DNA of 64,000 nt. Source: Micrasema longulum. Lineage: Eukaryota; Arthropoda; Insecta; Trichoptera; Brachycentridae. Position numbers and translations under genes: made by a program. Within the stretch, counting starts at the first letter, position 1, and each line of letters starts with the position of its first letter. Below are positions 23,245 through 35,244 of this stretch, piece after piece. The DNA lies in assembly GCA_022494885.1 (NCBI GenBank), contig JAGVSM010001394.1, positions 62,001 through 126,000 on the forward strand, read 5' to 3'. Under the pieces are notes generated by a model. The model did no database searches. It was not told the DNA's origin and saw only the letters and a program-made list of their open reading frames with translations.

Positions 23245-23345
23245 ACTTGTCATAATAATAATAATAATGTTTGAATAATTTATATAGCGCCATTTTTGTG
23301 AAAATCAGCTCAAGGGCGCTGTACAATAAATAAATATCCCAACAC
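23245..23345 (-). mobile_element. L2-like LINE 3' end
   Basis: On the minus strand it reads AGCGCCCTTGAGCTG, then AAAATGGCGCTATATAAATT, and ends in (ATT)n. This gcgc...ctatataaat...(ATT)n layout is the classic L2-clade tail. The same tail is at 41040-41100. Confidence 0.6.
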
Positions 23346-23660
23346 GTCTTGCAGCTACATTGCAGCAACATGGACGGTTGGGATTCTAGTTCCTCGTCTC
23401 TAATTATGATATATTATAATTATGATATATATGAGCTAGATAACAGAACGTCTTGCAGCTACAGAGCGCATAGACAATAAGAAATCTAGCCCCTGTTTAC
23501 ATTTTTATTTTTTTATTTGACAATGAAATTTAGAGTTTAAGTGATATTTTAAAAACGAAATACAAAGCAAATTTACAAAAATAGAAGTTAGATAACAACA
23601 AGTCTTGCAGCTACTGAGCGCATGGATGGTTGAAATTCTAGACCCCATTTACTAAATTTA
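23341..23660. repeat. Three diverged direct repeats
   Basis: GTCTTGCAGCTAC followed by a GCRCATGGACGGTTGAAATTC-like block and CTAG occurs at 23345, 23450 and 23602, with spacing of roughly 105 and 155 nt. The second and third copies are preceded by AGATAACA. Identity is unknown; it may be the tandem part of a LINE 3' UTR. Confidence 0.5.
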
Positions 23661-23664
23661 GATA

Positions 23665-23830
23665 TTTGATAGTTGATAACATTCACATAATAGGGTAATA
23701 TCACATTCTACGAATACCGATAAAAATATGTGAAATAGATGTAGAACAATTAATTGTGTTTTCAAAATCAATAAGGATATTGTGGAGAAATGTTTTCCCA
23801 TATAAATTTAAAAAGAATCTCACCCCAATG
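23665..23830 (-). repeat. Dispersed repeat F, copy 1
   Basis: The minus strand contains AACATTTCTCCACAATATCC, AACACAATTAATTGTTC and TTTTTATCGGTATTCGTAG, which recur on the plus strand at 35.93-36.03 and 36.19-36.58 kb. Confidence 0.6.
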
Positions 23831-23899
23831 AGGTCACATTATTGCACCCGGGCCGAGAACACTTAACAATATGGTTTTCTTAAATATTTTTACATTGAG

Positions 23900-25110
23900 A
23901 ATAAACAAAGAAGACCAACTTAATAAAGAGAGATAATTAACAAATGTTCAGACAGTTTTAAACTGTACGTATGTATGTTTATAATTAATGTTTGTAGATC
24001 AATATTATTTATTTTACAACACGCACAATGAAAGAATGAATAATAACATAAGCTATACACATGTGGAGCAGTTGATTCAATATTGGTTTGGGCAAATGAG
24101 ACAATCCATGTTATTTTTACATAGCTCCTATCCATTTTTTATTAGCCTTTTTGAACGTTTTCTCGTTACTAATTGTTTTTATAGATAAGGGAAGTAGGTT
24201 ATAGATTTTAATCGAATAATACTCAAAATCCCTTTGTCCGAAAGTGGTATAACTTTGTATTTGTTCAAGTTGTTTTTGTTTTGAGGATCTAGTGAGTATA
24301 TTATTTGTATGTGATGTATTGTAGGGGTTATGTCTTTCATTTAAGTAAGAGTAGTTTTCGAATCTGTAAGTGAGTATTGTTTTAGCGTATAATTGCTTTA
24401 GTTTCATAAGTTGTGATTTGTGGAATATTTCTTTAGTAGATGTCTGTATCGGGACTCTTGAGTATTATTTTAATTATGGATTTTTGTGCAAAAAATACAC
24501 TTTTTAAAACTGTGTCACTTGCACCACTCCATCCGATTCTACCGTACTCTAAAACTGATTGTCAAAATGCAAAATAAATCTTTAAAAGTTTCTTCACATT
24601 AACTATACTTCGAATTGTTTTGAATATACACGTTAGTCTTTTAAGTTTATTTATAATATTTTCAATCTGCTGTTTCCACTTTAAATTTAAATCAATAATA
24701 ACTCCTAAGTATTTGACATTATATGTCCTATCCAAAATTGCGCAATAACAATAAGCACTCTGAATACAATTATTATTATGTTGTTTGATGTTTGGATAAG
24801 CATTTTGTGAATAGTTTCTAGAACTGATTTGAAATGGAATTAAGTTAGTTTCAGATTTATTAAGAGTTAAGTAATTAGTATCTAGCCATGCCTTTTCTAC
24901 ATTAAGATATGTCTTATCTTTGAATACTAGAACGGTGTCATCAGCAAAATTTATATCAGAACCATCGATGTTTAAATGGCACAGATCATTTACGTATATT
25001 AAGAATAAGATTGGTCCTAGTATACTACCTTGGGGTACTCCGTAGTCAATATTCTTTTTGTAACTTATTTTATTATTTACTTGGACAACTTGTTTTCTGT
25101 CTTGCATATA
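23900..25110 (-). mobile_element. Non-LTR retrotransposon (CR1/Jockey-like), 5' truncated
   Basis: A minus-strand LINE with the palm domain starting near 25107 and its C-terminus ending near 24117. The fingers and endonuclease are missing. It is broken by a stop at about 24559 and by a frameshift between 24420 and 24400. The 3' UTR runs to roughly 23900 without a clear tail. Confidence 0.85.
24117..25107 (-). pseudogene. RT palm and C-terminus of the 23.9-25.1 kb LINE
   Basis: The frame 24562..25107 contains DYGVPQGSILGPILFLIYVN and the catalytic FADD (24937-24948), a natural variant of YADD. It continues with the thumb motif YNVKYLGVIIDLNLKWKQQI. After a TGA at the FQSVLEYG position it continues as VLEYGRIGWSGA. 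A further frameshift leads to 24117..24407, with RFENYSYLNERHNPYNTSHT and FEYYSIKIYNLLPLSIK, the usual end of such proteins. Not functional. Confidence 0.82.
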
Positions 25111-25439
25111 CTAATTTTAAACATTTATGTCATGTTAGTACGTCAACATTCGTGATGATGTTCTTAACAAATTTGAATGGCCAGGAACAAATAAACATGA
25201 ATAGCGACGTATGAGGGGCGTGGCCAATGGAATGACCATTTTCGCAGGAATTCAAAATAACAAATTAAAAAATATTTTTCTTGCTCATAATTATTGGCAG
25301 ATTTTTTTTTACTTGACAGTATTTAATGGACCTTTAATACTTTAAAAATGTATTTAAAAAATCCGAAATTTCCCTATTCAATGCACATACTGTAACAGAT
25401 TTATTTATTTGTTTAATTTATTAACATAAAGATACATCT

Positions 25440-25890
25440 ATGGACTTGGAAAAACAGGGATGAAAGTAGGCTGAGTGCTGTCGAAATACGATCTCTCAGG
25501 CGAATGTGTGGTAAAACTATGTACGATAGATGCACAAATGTTGAGATCCGTACATTATGTAAGGCTGAGACAAGCATTATCGAAAAAATCAAGAAAGGAT
25601 CTCTGCGCTGGTTTGGACATGCAGAACGAATGGACAGCGAGAGAACGGCTAAGAATATTTACAATGCGAATGTTGATGGATGCAGAAATAGAAGAAGACC
25701 GAGAAAGACATGGCAGGACCAAATCCAACAAATACTTAAAGATGGACATGTCAAAAGTCGGAATAATTGGCGCGCGTGCATGAGAAGATGTATGAATGTA
25801 GAGGAAGCGAGATCTGTATGCAAAGATAGAGTGTTGTGGCGTTCTATCCTCTCTGCCTACCCTTACGGGGAAACGGCGTGATGGTTTGTT
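25440..25890 (+). mobile_element. LINE C-terminal fragment, same family as 51 kb
   Basis: The frame 25504..25881 and its neighbour give RSLRRMCGKTMYDRCTN, KIKKGSLRWFGHAERMD and RRRPRKTWQDQI, a block common at the C-terminus of arthropod LINE proteins. The end, PYGETA followed by GGCGTGATGG, parallels the 51.3-51.8 kb copy. An upstream RT domain is absent. One frame change occurs around 25520-25560. Confidence 0.78.
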
Positions 25891-26654
25891 TTTTTTTTGT
25901 TTAGATATATATTTCCTCACTTTAAACTAATTTAAAGAAAATGCTAGAACCCTAATTAAAAATAGTTATTATAATTTAATCTAACTGTACCTACCTAATG
26001 TTTTGTTTTTTTGTGAACTTTAATATTATAAATATTTTCTCTTGTTCAAAAGAAGAAAGAAGGGAGGACTTATAGCTCCGTATTACTCTGTATGGATCCG
26101 CCGGCGAAAGGATTTTTAAGTTCGATCAACCAAAAAAAATTTTTTTATTATTGTAATATTTTATTTATCTTTTACTTGTGGGATGATACCGAGTGCTATT
26201 TCAATGTACACTTTTTTTCTTTTTTTTTGAAATCGTATTTAGTAATGTATGGAAAACTATAATTGGCCTATAATTTTGGTTTATTTGTTTGTTGTAATGG
26301 CTGCTGTTTTCTTTCAATCAATAAATAAATAAATTTTCCCAAAAAAAAATTTAAATTATGTGGTCAATATAATTTTTTTTTGTTTAAACTACCCTTTTTT
26401 TAATTTTTCTATCAACCGCTGTCTAACTAACTAATGAATCTTATTTATTTCTTTTAGCAGTGATTACTAAATATTACATCCAAACATATGTAGCTAATAG
26501 TCAAATATTTTTGTCATGTTGTTCTTGGAACACATAATATGATTTATTATACATAAAACAAACGTGCATAATAATAAATCATAATTTGACAATGCAATTA
26601 TACGCGTTAAACTGAAAATACACTAAATAAAAAAAACCGTAAAAAAATAAAAAC
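25891..26654 (+). other. AT-rich, possible LINE 3' UTR
   Basis: No gene. The segment 26040-26340 ends in CAATAAATAAATAAA, resembling a LINE 3' tail on the plus strand, but no coding sequence is attached. Confidence 0.35.
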
Positions 26655-26945
26655 CATTTGCTTTGAACTGGGATTCAACCCCCTTGGGGGGATATTAATA
26701 TATTACAAGAGAGATCACTTCACAATGATCGATAGATAGAAAAATTGAAGGAATGTAGATGTTTGAGAATGGGCAGAATGGTGAATATTACACGGTGTGT
26801 TAAGAAGCTACTTAAATAAGTCTTTTTTTTAACTTTCTTACTGTGAATCGAACCCGGAACCTTCTGTGTGTGAGTAAACCCTGTAAATGCCTAGACTTCC
26901 ATATTTCTTTTTATATTTTTTTTTCATCTCTGTTGTAACACATTA
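26655..26945 (+). repeat. Snap-back family arm, interrupted by SINE fragment
   Basis: Family landmarks ATTACAAGAGAGAT, GGGCAGAATGGTGAATATTA and AAATGCCTAGACTTCC flank a piece (about 26825-26870) bearing the B-box complement GAATCGAACCCGGAACC typical of the tRNA-headed SINE. The SINE therefore landed in an existing repeat. Confidence 0.6.
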
Positions 26946-29900
26946 ATTGAAAATCAAATCAATGTATGTATTGTGGGTGTCGGAAATAATTAAAATGGAA
27001 ATATATGTATAATTATAAAATAAATTTGTATTTTAAAAAAACATATATTTGTAAGGGGCTTCTGATTAAGTTCAACTTTATTTATTAAAAAGTTCAATTG
27101 TCAAGTTTTAAAGGACACCATCAGCTGACTTTTTTCTTTAGGTGCGACGTGAAAAAAAAATTATCAAAAAAAATAGTTTTTCTTACAATTCAATGGTTTA
27201 ATTCCAGAAACTTAAATAAGGTCACTAACTGGAGATAATATTCGCAGTGCAGGTTAAATCCTTCAATATTTAGGATTGGTTTGTCGAGTGAATTATATTT
27301 TTAGAAAATCAATCAAGAAAAGTGCTCTCATGACTGATTTTAGAATAATATGTATTTGAATTTTTTTGGTATTTCAATTGTTTTGTGGAAATTAACAGCA
27401 GCCAGAACTTAAATCTTCGGATTTCTACATACACTAATTTAAACGAAAACACGTTTTTGGTAGTCTAAATAATATATTATATTACAATGAAAATGAAGCC
27501 AAAACCCTCATTTTGTGCCCTTTATTAAATTGACTATAGTATCTTAAGAGGTATTAAGCGAAATAAAATTTTTCGCATATTGACCAAAAAAGTCATAAAT
27601 TTTTTTCCCTTTCAATTAATATCTTAGTCAAAATAACTTTAAATTATGCACTTGCACTGATGTTACCAGTTTTTGTTATGTGTAGTCTGCAATCCTACTC
27701 CTAAATACGGTGATTAAGAGCCAAAAATTTCATGTTTTCTGTCCGTGAATTTTTTTTTTTAAACATGCAAAACGTGTATTTTCTGAGAATGTTTATTTTA
27801 TTGGTACAATCTTTTTTATCGCCGGCAGAACGATACATTTATTTTTTATTTTGCAGTTCCGAGAAAACATAATTCACCAAAACAAAGGAATTATGACGCT
27901 AAAAAACCTACTGACATTCAGAAAATGAGTAATGTTCCTCTCAGAAAACGTTTCTTATTTCACCTGTTCTGGTTCAAGTAATTCTCGCGGTACAGAGCGT
28001 TGTTTTCTGTTTTCTGTTTCCCGCCCCGTTTTTAGAATGTTCTAGGCTCTACCCATTTATCTTAGGCACTCTGAAACGGCTTCTCGGACAAATGTTCCAA
28101 GAAAACGAGTATCGCTTCTGCTAACTAAAATTCTTGGAATGTCTTGAAAATAAGTTTCCAGAAAAAAAGACGAAGGTTAAGTACCGTCGAACTGTATCGT
28201 TAACTAAGAATTTATCGAAATTCAATTATTATAAGATATTGCTGTAATCCATATTTTCAAATGTTCCTCACAACACAATTGAAATAATATTCCGGGAAAT
28301 ATGAAATGTGTCAAGGGTGTTTTTTTTTATTGAAAACATTATTTCGCATCAATAAGAAAATTCAAGTGTGAACGTACGTTGTATAAACGTATTCTTCAAT
28401 TTAAAACAAAAACATTTTAAAGTTCCAAAGTTATAGTTTTAAATACATAATAATTATTTATATTAAATGCAGTTATTTTATAGAATCATATTGAATTATT
28501 GGTATAGCATCTAAAAATAAAAAAGGATTTTTAGATTCAATTCAATTTTTTTTTAATGTACATGAGAGAAAAGTTTTTTAAAATATTGTTAGTGTACTTT
28601 CTAAATGTTCTTTTCTAATTTATAAAATCTATCTTAAATCTATAATTTGTTTACCAAATAGCACAAACAATATCATCGTGAACTGGGGAAAAATTAGTAG
28701 GCTATTCAATTTTATAGAAATTCAATATTTCAAAACAGTTTTTAAATCGTAGGAAATTATACCTATTAGAATCGTAATTTCATTGGCCAAAAAATTTTTC
28801 AATCGAACTCGGAAATATAATTGCATTTTAAAATGAATTATTTTTTTTACATTGGTGACCTCATAGGTCTCTTTAATAACATTAATTGAAGATAATAAAT
28901 AATAAAAATATTATATCAATGCTTTTTATGTTTGCGCACATTTTTTATTCTAAAAGTTTCACAAAATGTGTGACTTAGTGTAAAGGGTTTTTTTCTATTA
29001 ATTTGTTAGTACATTAAATATATGCACTTTGCACGTTTATTGCTTAAAACTATATCTTCCCGCCATAAAAAAAGACTGATAAAAATGTTTACGTAAAACA
29101 AATAATGTCCACATATTTATTTATGAATCGCAGCTGATTTTTAGTGGACAAATAAACGTATAAACTTATTGTTACAAATTGTTTCCAGGTAATCTCGTCT
29201 TGTGTAGGCGACGACAAATATCGAATGTGTTTTCAGGCACCTGTAAACCGATATTTTCTCGAATAAAGCGACATTATTTTCTTAGGGAAATCTTAAATAT
29301 TTTTTATATAAAGAGTACGCTATAAATTTTCTTCGGAAACCCAAATTAAACTAACATACATTATATTTTTTTGTATTGATGGCTCGAATCGTACGAATGA
29401 CATAGTATATATTATGCTTGATAGAATGAAAATGTAAATATTATTTTCCGATACGCTATAATATGCTAAATTCGGTTATTTCTGCTATCTCTGGTCTTAA
29501 ATTTATTTTCTCCTTCAGCGCGACGCAAAAGCAATAGAAATTAAACACATTCATATCACGACCTCTAGAAACGTCGACAAAGTTAAAAATATTGAATCCT
29601 CAGAAACGTTGAAAACAGTATTTCTAGAAAGTACGACAAAATCGTTTTTTAAAACGTACGCATGTTTTGTCAGTAGGCATACCTACGTCCTACTTGTATG
29701 TGTACATATTAAGAGAAAAGTTATTTAAATGAACATATAATTATTTACCACGAGAATGAATTACGTACTTATTTCATCCATATCCATTCTTTACGTGGAT
29801 TATATACATATAGTATCCGAGATCACTTCTGAGCCCCGATTACAATGGGAAGCTAACAAATTTATCTTCAATTTTTCATAATGTAAAATCGATTATTCTG

Positions 29901-30449
29901 TGAGAAAATGTGCATATTTGTACGATTTTTTTATATATTTTCTCCCGTTCATATCTAACGTCTTCCCGATGTTGGCGATCACTACAGCGAAACCATTTCT
30001 GCCCAGCGCTACTTTAATATTCCGCAGTCAGGTAGACTGCTTATTGATGTACTTGCCGTAGTGATTTCTGAAAAAAAAGACCAGAGTGGTTTCTTGTTGC
30101 CTTCTCTGGTGAATTTTCCTGTCGGGGTTATCTTCTTTTAGCTGTTAGCTTCTGGTTTGGTGGTGCCAAAAACTCGTCTTTTATCCTTTCGTTATCTACT
30201 GTAATCACATCGTCATAAGTGTAATCCCATGGCCCAGGGTTCACGACGTAGACGCTAACGAATTGTTCCACTTTGCTGATGGAACGCAACTGGGCGTTCG
30301 CAGCATTTTATAGAATCCCACCCTCCCGCCAGATGTGACTCACTGCGACCTTACTGACAGTTCGAACCTCGAATCTATAATTCGATTCATGTTTATAATA
30401 AACATTAGAATATTTTATTATATTATTATTATTTAAACAAATCATTTTT
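26946..30449. other. No gene seen
   Basis: Over 3 kb of AT-rich intron. Two blocks are less AT-rich: 27840-28170 (with TTCTCGCGGTACAGAGC) and 29930-30330. The latter, on the minus strand, reads WDYTYDDVITVDNERIKDEF in an open frame of about 40 codons that I do not recognise. No splice-supported exon is evident. Confidence 0.35.
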
Positions 30450-30650
30450 AAAAAATCGATTTTACCTTATAGGCAATTGAAGATAACTCCGTTTTTTTCC
30501 GATTGTAATCCGGGCCCAGTCCACTCTGTTTCAACCCGTGGCTCAGACAAAAACTGCCGAGAAACTGACTACCGTGGACGTTTAGGGCTCCAATTACAAT
30601 TAAAACATAACAAAGTTATCTTCAATTGTCTATAAAATAAAAAAATCTTT
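30450..30650. repeat. Short foldback (MITE-like)
   Basis: Arms 30450-30515 and 30585-30650 are inverted repeats sharing GGCAATTGAAGATAAC and GATTGTAATCCGGGC-type words around a 70 nt, GC-richer loop. Related single words occur near 29860 and 30790. Confidence 0.6.
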
Positions 30651-31314
30651 TTTTTTTTTTAATAAAAATTCCTAGATTTGAATAAAATTTTTAGGTTATT
30701 CGCCAGAAACCTGTAATTGAATAAGTCCAACTTAATTTTTATAAATATATTGAGTTTTTCACACCGAATATCTAATTTCAGGTTATAGACAATTTAAGAA
30801 AACTCAGTTACTTCCCGTTCAAATACGGGCTCATGACAGTAAGAATATCATGCCTTGTAAAGTAGGCAAGCGTTGTTACAAAGTCAAACTACCACCCGCC
30901 CAATACTCTTCTGATAGAGTTTAGAGGATGTATATTTTGAAATTAAAAATATATATACAGGCACAAACTCTTGGTAATGAAGAAAAATGATTGAATTTAT
31001 TAAGGATTCCTGGTGTGTTAACATTGCTTAGGTATAAAAAATGAATATTTTCAACGATTTATTTTAAGACTTACATAGTTTTATCCATATGTTGAAATGT
31101 TTTATTCATTCTACAAGATAATATGATGTATTTTGTTAACGTTTGGTGATTTTGTATTATTTCTATTGCAGGGGTGTAGCATATATTTTCAAAAAATCAG
31201 TTGATACTTTAAACTGATCATCAATTACATACATTTTAAGTATTGATAGGCAATATTATTATTTTAAGCTTGCTTCATATTTGTGTTGGAAGTTGCTTTA
31301 TCAAATATCATAAT
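30651..31314. other. No gene seen
   Basis: AT-rich intronic DNA. Confidence 0.45.
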
Positions 31315-31550
31315 TATCATCATCATTCCGTTTCCGCAAACTAATGGGGCATAGAACACTACATTGGTCGCAATCTCAGCATATCTTGATCATTTTTTTG
31401 TTTTATGAAGATAGGATGATCGGTCTTACGCTTCAGGTATGAATTACCCTTTTAAATAAATATTTCATATCAACCATGTCAGGAAGCAAACCTGAGACCT
31501 CTTGCTTGGTAGGTAAACGCGCTGAACGTAACACCATGAGCCCGAAATTT
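31315..31550 (-). repeat. SINE family T, minus strand, head and tail
   Basis: Starting with the complement of the (ATG)n tail (ATCATCATCATTCCGTTTCC), then ACTACATTGG, CTTACGCTTCAGG, a decayed B-box side CAAACCTGAGACCTCTTGC and the A-box side AAACGCGCTGAACG. Confidence 0.7.
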
Positions 31551-32389
31551 TATTTTTTGGCAAATATTTAATAATTGAATAAAATAAGTACACTGGACCC
31601 TCTTTTTACACGAAAGATGCGATGAATAAATGCGAGAACACATACCTAAAAAAAATGATACACTGGATAGGTTTCCTTGAGTAAAAAAATAGTTTAGGAA
31701 AAAAAATGTTCGCTAATACTTTATTTTTTTTAAACTTACCTCAAGCAAGTTTAAAAGCGATATAGGTAATTTTAATTATGAATAGCATAATAATATTACT
31801 CATAATGATTGTTAAATTAATGATCATTTTTGAAAAATTTAATTTGTGAATCGTAAAATTCAGAAACCGCGTAAACCGAGGTTCCAAAACTTCGTATTTT
31901 AAGACGAACATTTTATTTTAACTTCATTCCAAACACGATTTTTATCAAGTGTTTAAATCCACGTGTTCATACAATATGTTTTGTGTCTAATAAAAAGGGT
32001 TGCGAAAGCAGACTATTTTTGTAAAGAGCTGTTAATCCTCTAAACAGTTTTACAACTTTCCTTAGTGAAGGGCTCTATTAGAAGGGCAATATATTTGCGG
32101 AATATCAGGGTTTTGACTTCTATGGGGCGTGATCAGACTACAAACAAAAAGTTGTTGGGCTTTATAGTATATATTATTATACTTGTATCTATTTTACTTT
32201 TGTGAACTGAAAATTACTATTTCTAATATACGGATTTGATTGGATACATTATTTTCACCGTAGACACATTTTTGATTTTAAAAAAAAACTTAACGAAAAT
32301 CATAAATTCCTTAATAAAAAATAAAAAAGATAGAAGAATTAAATAAAAAGAAATCATTCAATAATATTTAGATTTTTCCAAACTTTGTA
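31551..32389. other. No gene seen
   Basis: AT-rich intronic DNA. Confidence 0.45.
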
Positions 32390-32545
32390 GATAAGTACTG
32401 GAGTTTTGTCTTCAAACATTTGGACACCCTCATGCAGAAAATCAACATAGGCAAAATGATTAATGTTACACAGTGCGTAATGCAGCCATTTAAACTATCC
32501 ATCGACAGGTCATAAGCCTGAACTTCCATATTTTTATTTCCTTTA
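32390..32545 (+). repeat. Snap-back family arm, short copy
   Basis: Contains GGCAAAATGATTAATGTTAC, CACAGTGCGTAATGCAGCC, GACAGGTCATAAGCCTG and ACTTCCATATTT in family order; heavily trimmed. Confidence 0.6.
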
Positions 32546-32659
32546 TTTATGTTTTAATATGTTCAGAAATTATTCGTTAAAAGCTTTAAAAATAAAAAAT
32601 TATATTAAGTTTTAAAATTGTATTTTTGATGGTTTTACAAAACAAAATTCAAAATGTAA

Positions 32660-32960
32660 TCATCACGTAAGACAACATAATACATTACCTACACCAGATG
32701 GTGCATAGGTAACTGCCCTAGTACTCCAATCGTAGCGTATTAGCATACATTTATAATATACACGAAGGCAAGATGGCTTACGGTTCAGAGCCAGCTCATG
32801 GACCAGAAAGTGTTGCCGTTTCAAACCACGTACCTTTTCGTGAATTAAATCCGGCACTTCAAGCTTGGTGAGCAATCAAGCTAACCATTTGACCACTGGT
32901 GCACTAACCTCCACTTGATTTCCTTTCTCAGGATTTGTACCCAAGTTTAGCCACCTAGCT
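32660..32960 (-). repeat. SINE family T, minus strand
   Basis: Tail side ACACCAGATGGTGCATAGG, body, and A-box side TTTGACCACTGGTGCACTAA, followed by the family's upstream flank CACTTGATTTCCTTTCTCAG. The minus ORF 32663..32875 runs along the repeat and is not a gene. Confidence 0.65.
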
Positions 32961-33364
32961 AATACTCTTTTTTAGGGTGTTACATCACCCATATTGAAAA
33001 ATGATTAAACAATTGATTTATTTTTAAATGTGGTTTCTTCTTTCATATTTTAGGCACTTACTTTGTAGTTATTTATTGTAATGACAATTAAATAATTTAA
33101 TTATAAATTTTCCACCCCCGCGCCCCTACCTTTATAAAAACAAAGAACTGTACAAAAAAACTTAATACGTCCATATGTTTAGATTTAATATTTATTAGAC
33201 GCTGTTAAAATGATATGGGAAAATATGTATTGGTTAATTATTTCTTAATGCTTGTGTAGCAATAAAACCGTTCAGTTCAAAATATTCTTATTTAAATAAT
33301 TTAAAACGAGGTTGTTTTGAATTATTAATATTTAAAGCATTATTTTTCTGGTCAATCATTTTAC
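32961..33364. other. No gene seen
   Basis: AT-rich intronic DNA. Confidence 0.45.
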
Positions 33365-33430
33365 TAAATGTTATTAAATATTTTTATATTACCACTTACC
33401 GGCTTATTTATTTTCACTGGTTTTAATTTA
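33365..33430 (-). repeat. Fragment of the hammerhead-like family
   Basis: ATTACCACTTACCGGCTTAT matches the flank next to the hammerhead-like box at 10.6 and 59.5 kb. The copy stops inside the GAAAC/ACCGGT region, so the ribozyme-like core is lost. Confidence 0.5.
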
Positions 33431-33530
33431 TTTTATAGTTGTTTTAAGTCAATCTAAATTATAAAAATAAACGATTTTTCTTTAAATAAAGTCGCAATAA
33501 TTTTATCCGTGGACTTTTTACACCATACAA

Positions 33531-33755
33531 GAATTAAATATTAATCAGAACACAATTAGAGTTTCGGATATTCAGAACTCATCATCAGGTGTTCATATCA
33601 TTCAACTTTCAACTCGTCATCAAATGAAGCCAAAATAACCATACTTTATAGTACTTAGGTACTGATGTATAATTATTTTGGATTCGTTAATATTTGCACC
33701 CTTGACGATGAATTCTGAATAATCGAAACTTTTTATGTTCCAATTAATATTTAAC
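33531..33755. repeat. Foldback with second hammerhead-like motif family
   Basis: Inverted arms at 33531-33595 and 33690-33755 share ATTAATATTTAA-type ends, GTTTCGGATATTCAGAA and TCATC boxes, around a centre that is partly palindromic (GTACTTAGGTAC). Each arm read outward has CTGATGA or TTGACGA, a weak stem and CGAAAC. On the minus strand (33548-33594) GAACAC before CTGATGA can pair with GTGTTC after the GAAAC box. Confidence 0.6.
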
Positions 33756-33780
33756 TTTTTGGGTTCCATTTTGTGTTCGA

Positions 33781-34359
33781 GTCCTTACTTTTTTGTTTTG
33801 TTTATTTATTAATATACACGAAACGAAGTGCCTTTTACTTTCCAAAAAATATATATTGGGTAGAATTAAACACTTCAATACAGTAAATAAAAGAGGGAAA
33901 AAAAGCACAAAAAGTTTATATGTACATATTATATCACAATGAACACGCTTACAAATTATTTTAAAAAAATAAATGTCATTATAAAGAATAAAAAAAATTA
34001 AAAAACACTAAAAGGAACATAAAAATTAAAAAATACGAAAAATGTTTTTTAATTTATTTTTTAAAAAGTTATTTGAAAAAAAAGGACAGGTAGGTTTATC
34101 TTTAATCATTATTACATTGAACAAAAAAATACAAAATTAGAATACCTAATTTAAGGAGAAAAAATGTTTTTTTTAAGAATCCAATAAACATACAATATAC
34201 AAAGAACAAAAAAAAAAGTAAAGAGAAAGCAATTAAAATTTAAAAAATATAGTTTAGGTACATAACTATAGCTTGACAAATGTGAGTTACATTTATTTTA
34301 ATTTCTTTCCATTAAATTTGTATTTATTCATTTTATACTCGCTATCACTATGCAGTTTA
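33781..34359. other. No gene seen
   Basis: Very A-rich intronic DNA. Confidence 0.45.
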
Positions 34360-34465
34360 TAGTTTAATATCTTTTACATCTATGTTTTATTTCTGTGTAT
34401 TTTATATGATGTAAAAGCCCGCTTAGGCGTTTAAATGAGATAAATAAATAAATAATTGAATAAAT
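34360..34465 (+). mobile_element. LINE 3' tail fragment
   Basis: AAAAGCCCGCTTAGGCGTTT followed by GAGATAAATAAATAAATAA is the hairpin-plus-simple-repeat ending of many arthropod Jockey-type LINEs. No coding sequence remains. Confidence 0.5.
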
Positions 34466-35163
34466 AAACTCGTGTTAGGCGTAAAAATACAAACAGTTTT
34501 ATTTATAACGTTATTTTACAAAGTACATTCTGAAATAATTGTAATACATTTTATCCCTAATGATGTACAAATTAATATTTTTCACGTTCCGTGAGTAGGC
34601 GTGAAGGACAAAAGGAAGTCACTAAAAACTGTAGTTAATTTAATGTTATATTTGTTTTAATGTGCATAATTAGGATTCCGTGAACATAAGAACTTACTCA
34701 TTTACCTTTTTAGTAAAAGGGTTAGACATTTTATAAAGAAGGGTACAATCCTGAATGACGTTAGCCCAAAATAAATTGTACGCCATCAGCGTACAAAACG
34801 TTGACGAATTAAATATGGCAGTACCTACGTGTGAATAAAATTATCAAAAACAATATAGGACAAAAAAAGTTTATTCTAGTGTTTTATAAATTTTTCTCCA
34901 TCTAATTTTAATAAAAGAAGGACGTTTGATTTTCGTGTTGTCATTTCGCACGTTTACGATAGGGTTCAATAAACAAAAACGCTATCAAGCATGCGTAAAA
35001 AATGTGCTCAATTTTTAACTATTAACCCATCGAATAAAGAATAGTTCAGAAACCGAATACGGGCATCAAACTGAAGGCGACTTAACAACTCATACATTAG
35101 TAGTTTTACGTTTTGACCATTAGTGCCGTCGCTCAGTACGTAACTCTCGATTAAAATTTAACT
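34466..35163. other. No gene seen
   Basis: AT-rich intronic DNA. Confidence 0.4.
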
Positions 35164-35244
35164 ATGCCATGTTGTGTCGTTTTAAAGTGTAAAAATACTG
35201 CTGGGATAAAAAAAAAACACGAAAGAATCACATTTCATGTCTAA
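35164..35244 (+). pseudogene. THAP-domain-like N-terminal fragment
   Basis: An ATG frame of 26 codons reads MPCCVVLKCKNTAGIKKKHE, then RITFHV and stop. This matches the start of the THAP zinc finger: a cysteine pair spaced C-X4-C (residues 4 and 9), the CKN motif and an FH position. The distal cysteine and histidine of the C2CH site are missing because TAA follows FHV. THAP domains occur in P-element transposases and host DNA-binding proteins. It may be a transposon relic or the first exon of a nested gene, but no clear donor follows. Identification rests on a short match. Confidence 0.4.

Noticed and set aside
24117..25107. A functional reverse transcriptase gene at 24-25 kb
   Set aside because: The fingers domain is missing and stop and frameshift lesions separate the palm from the C-terminus.
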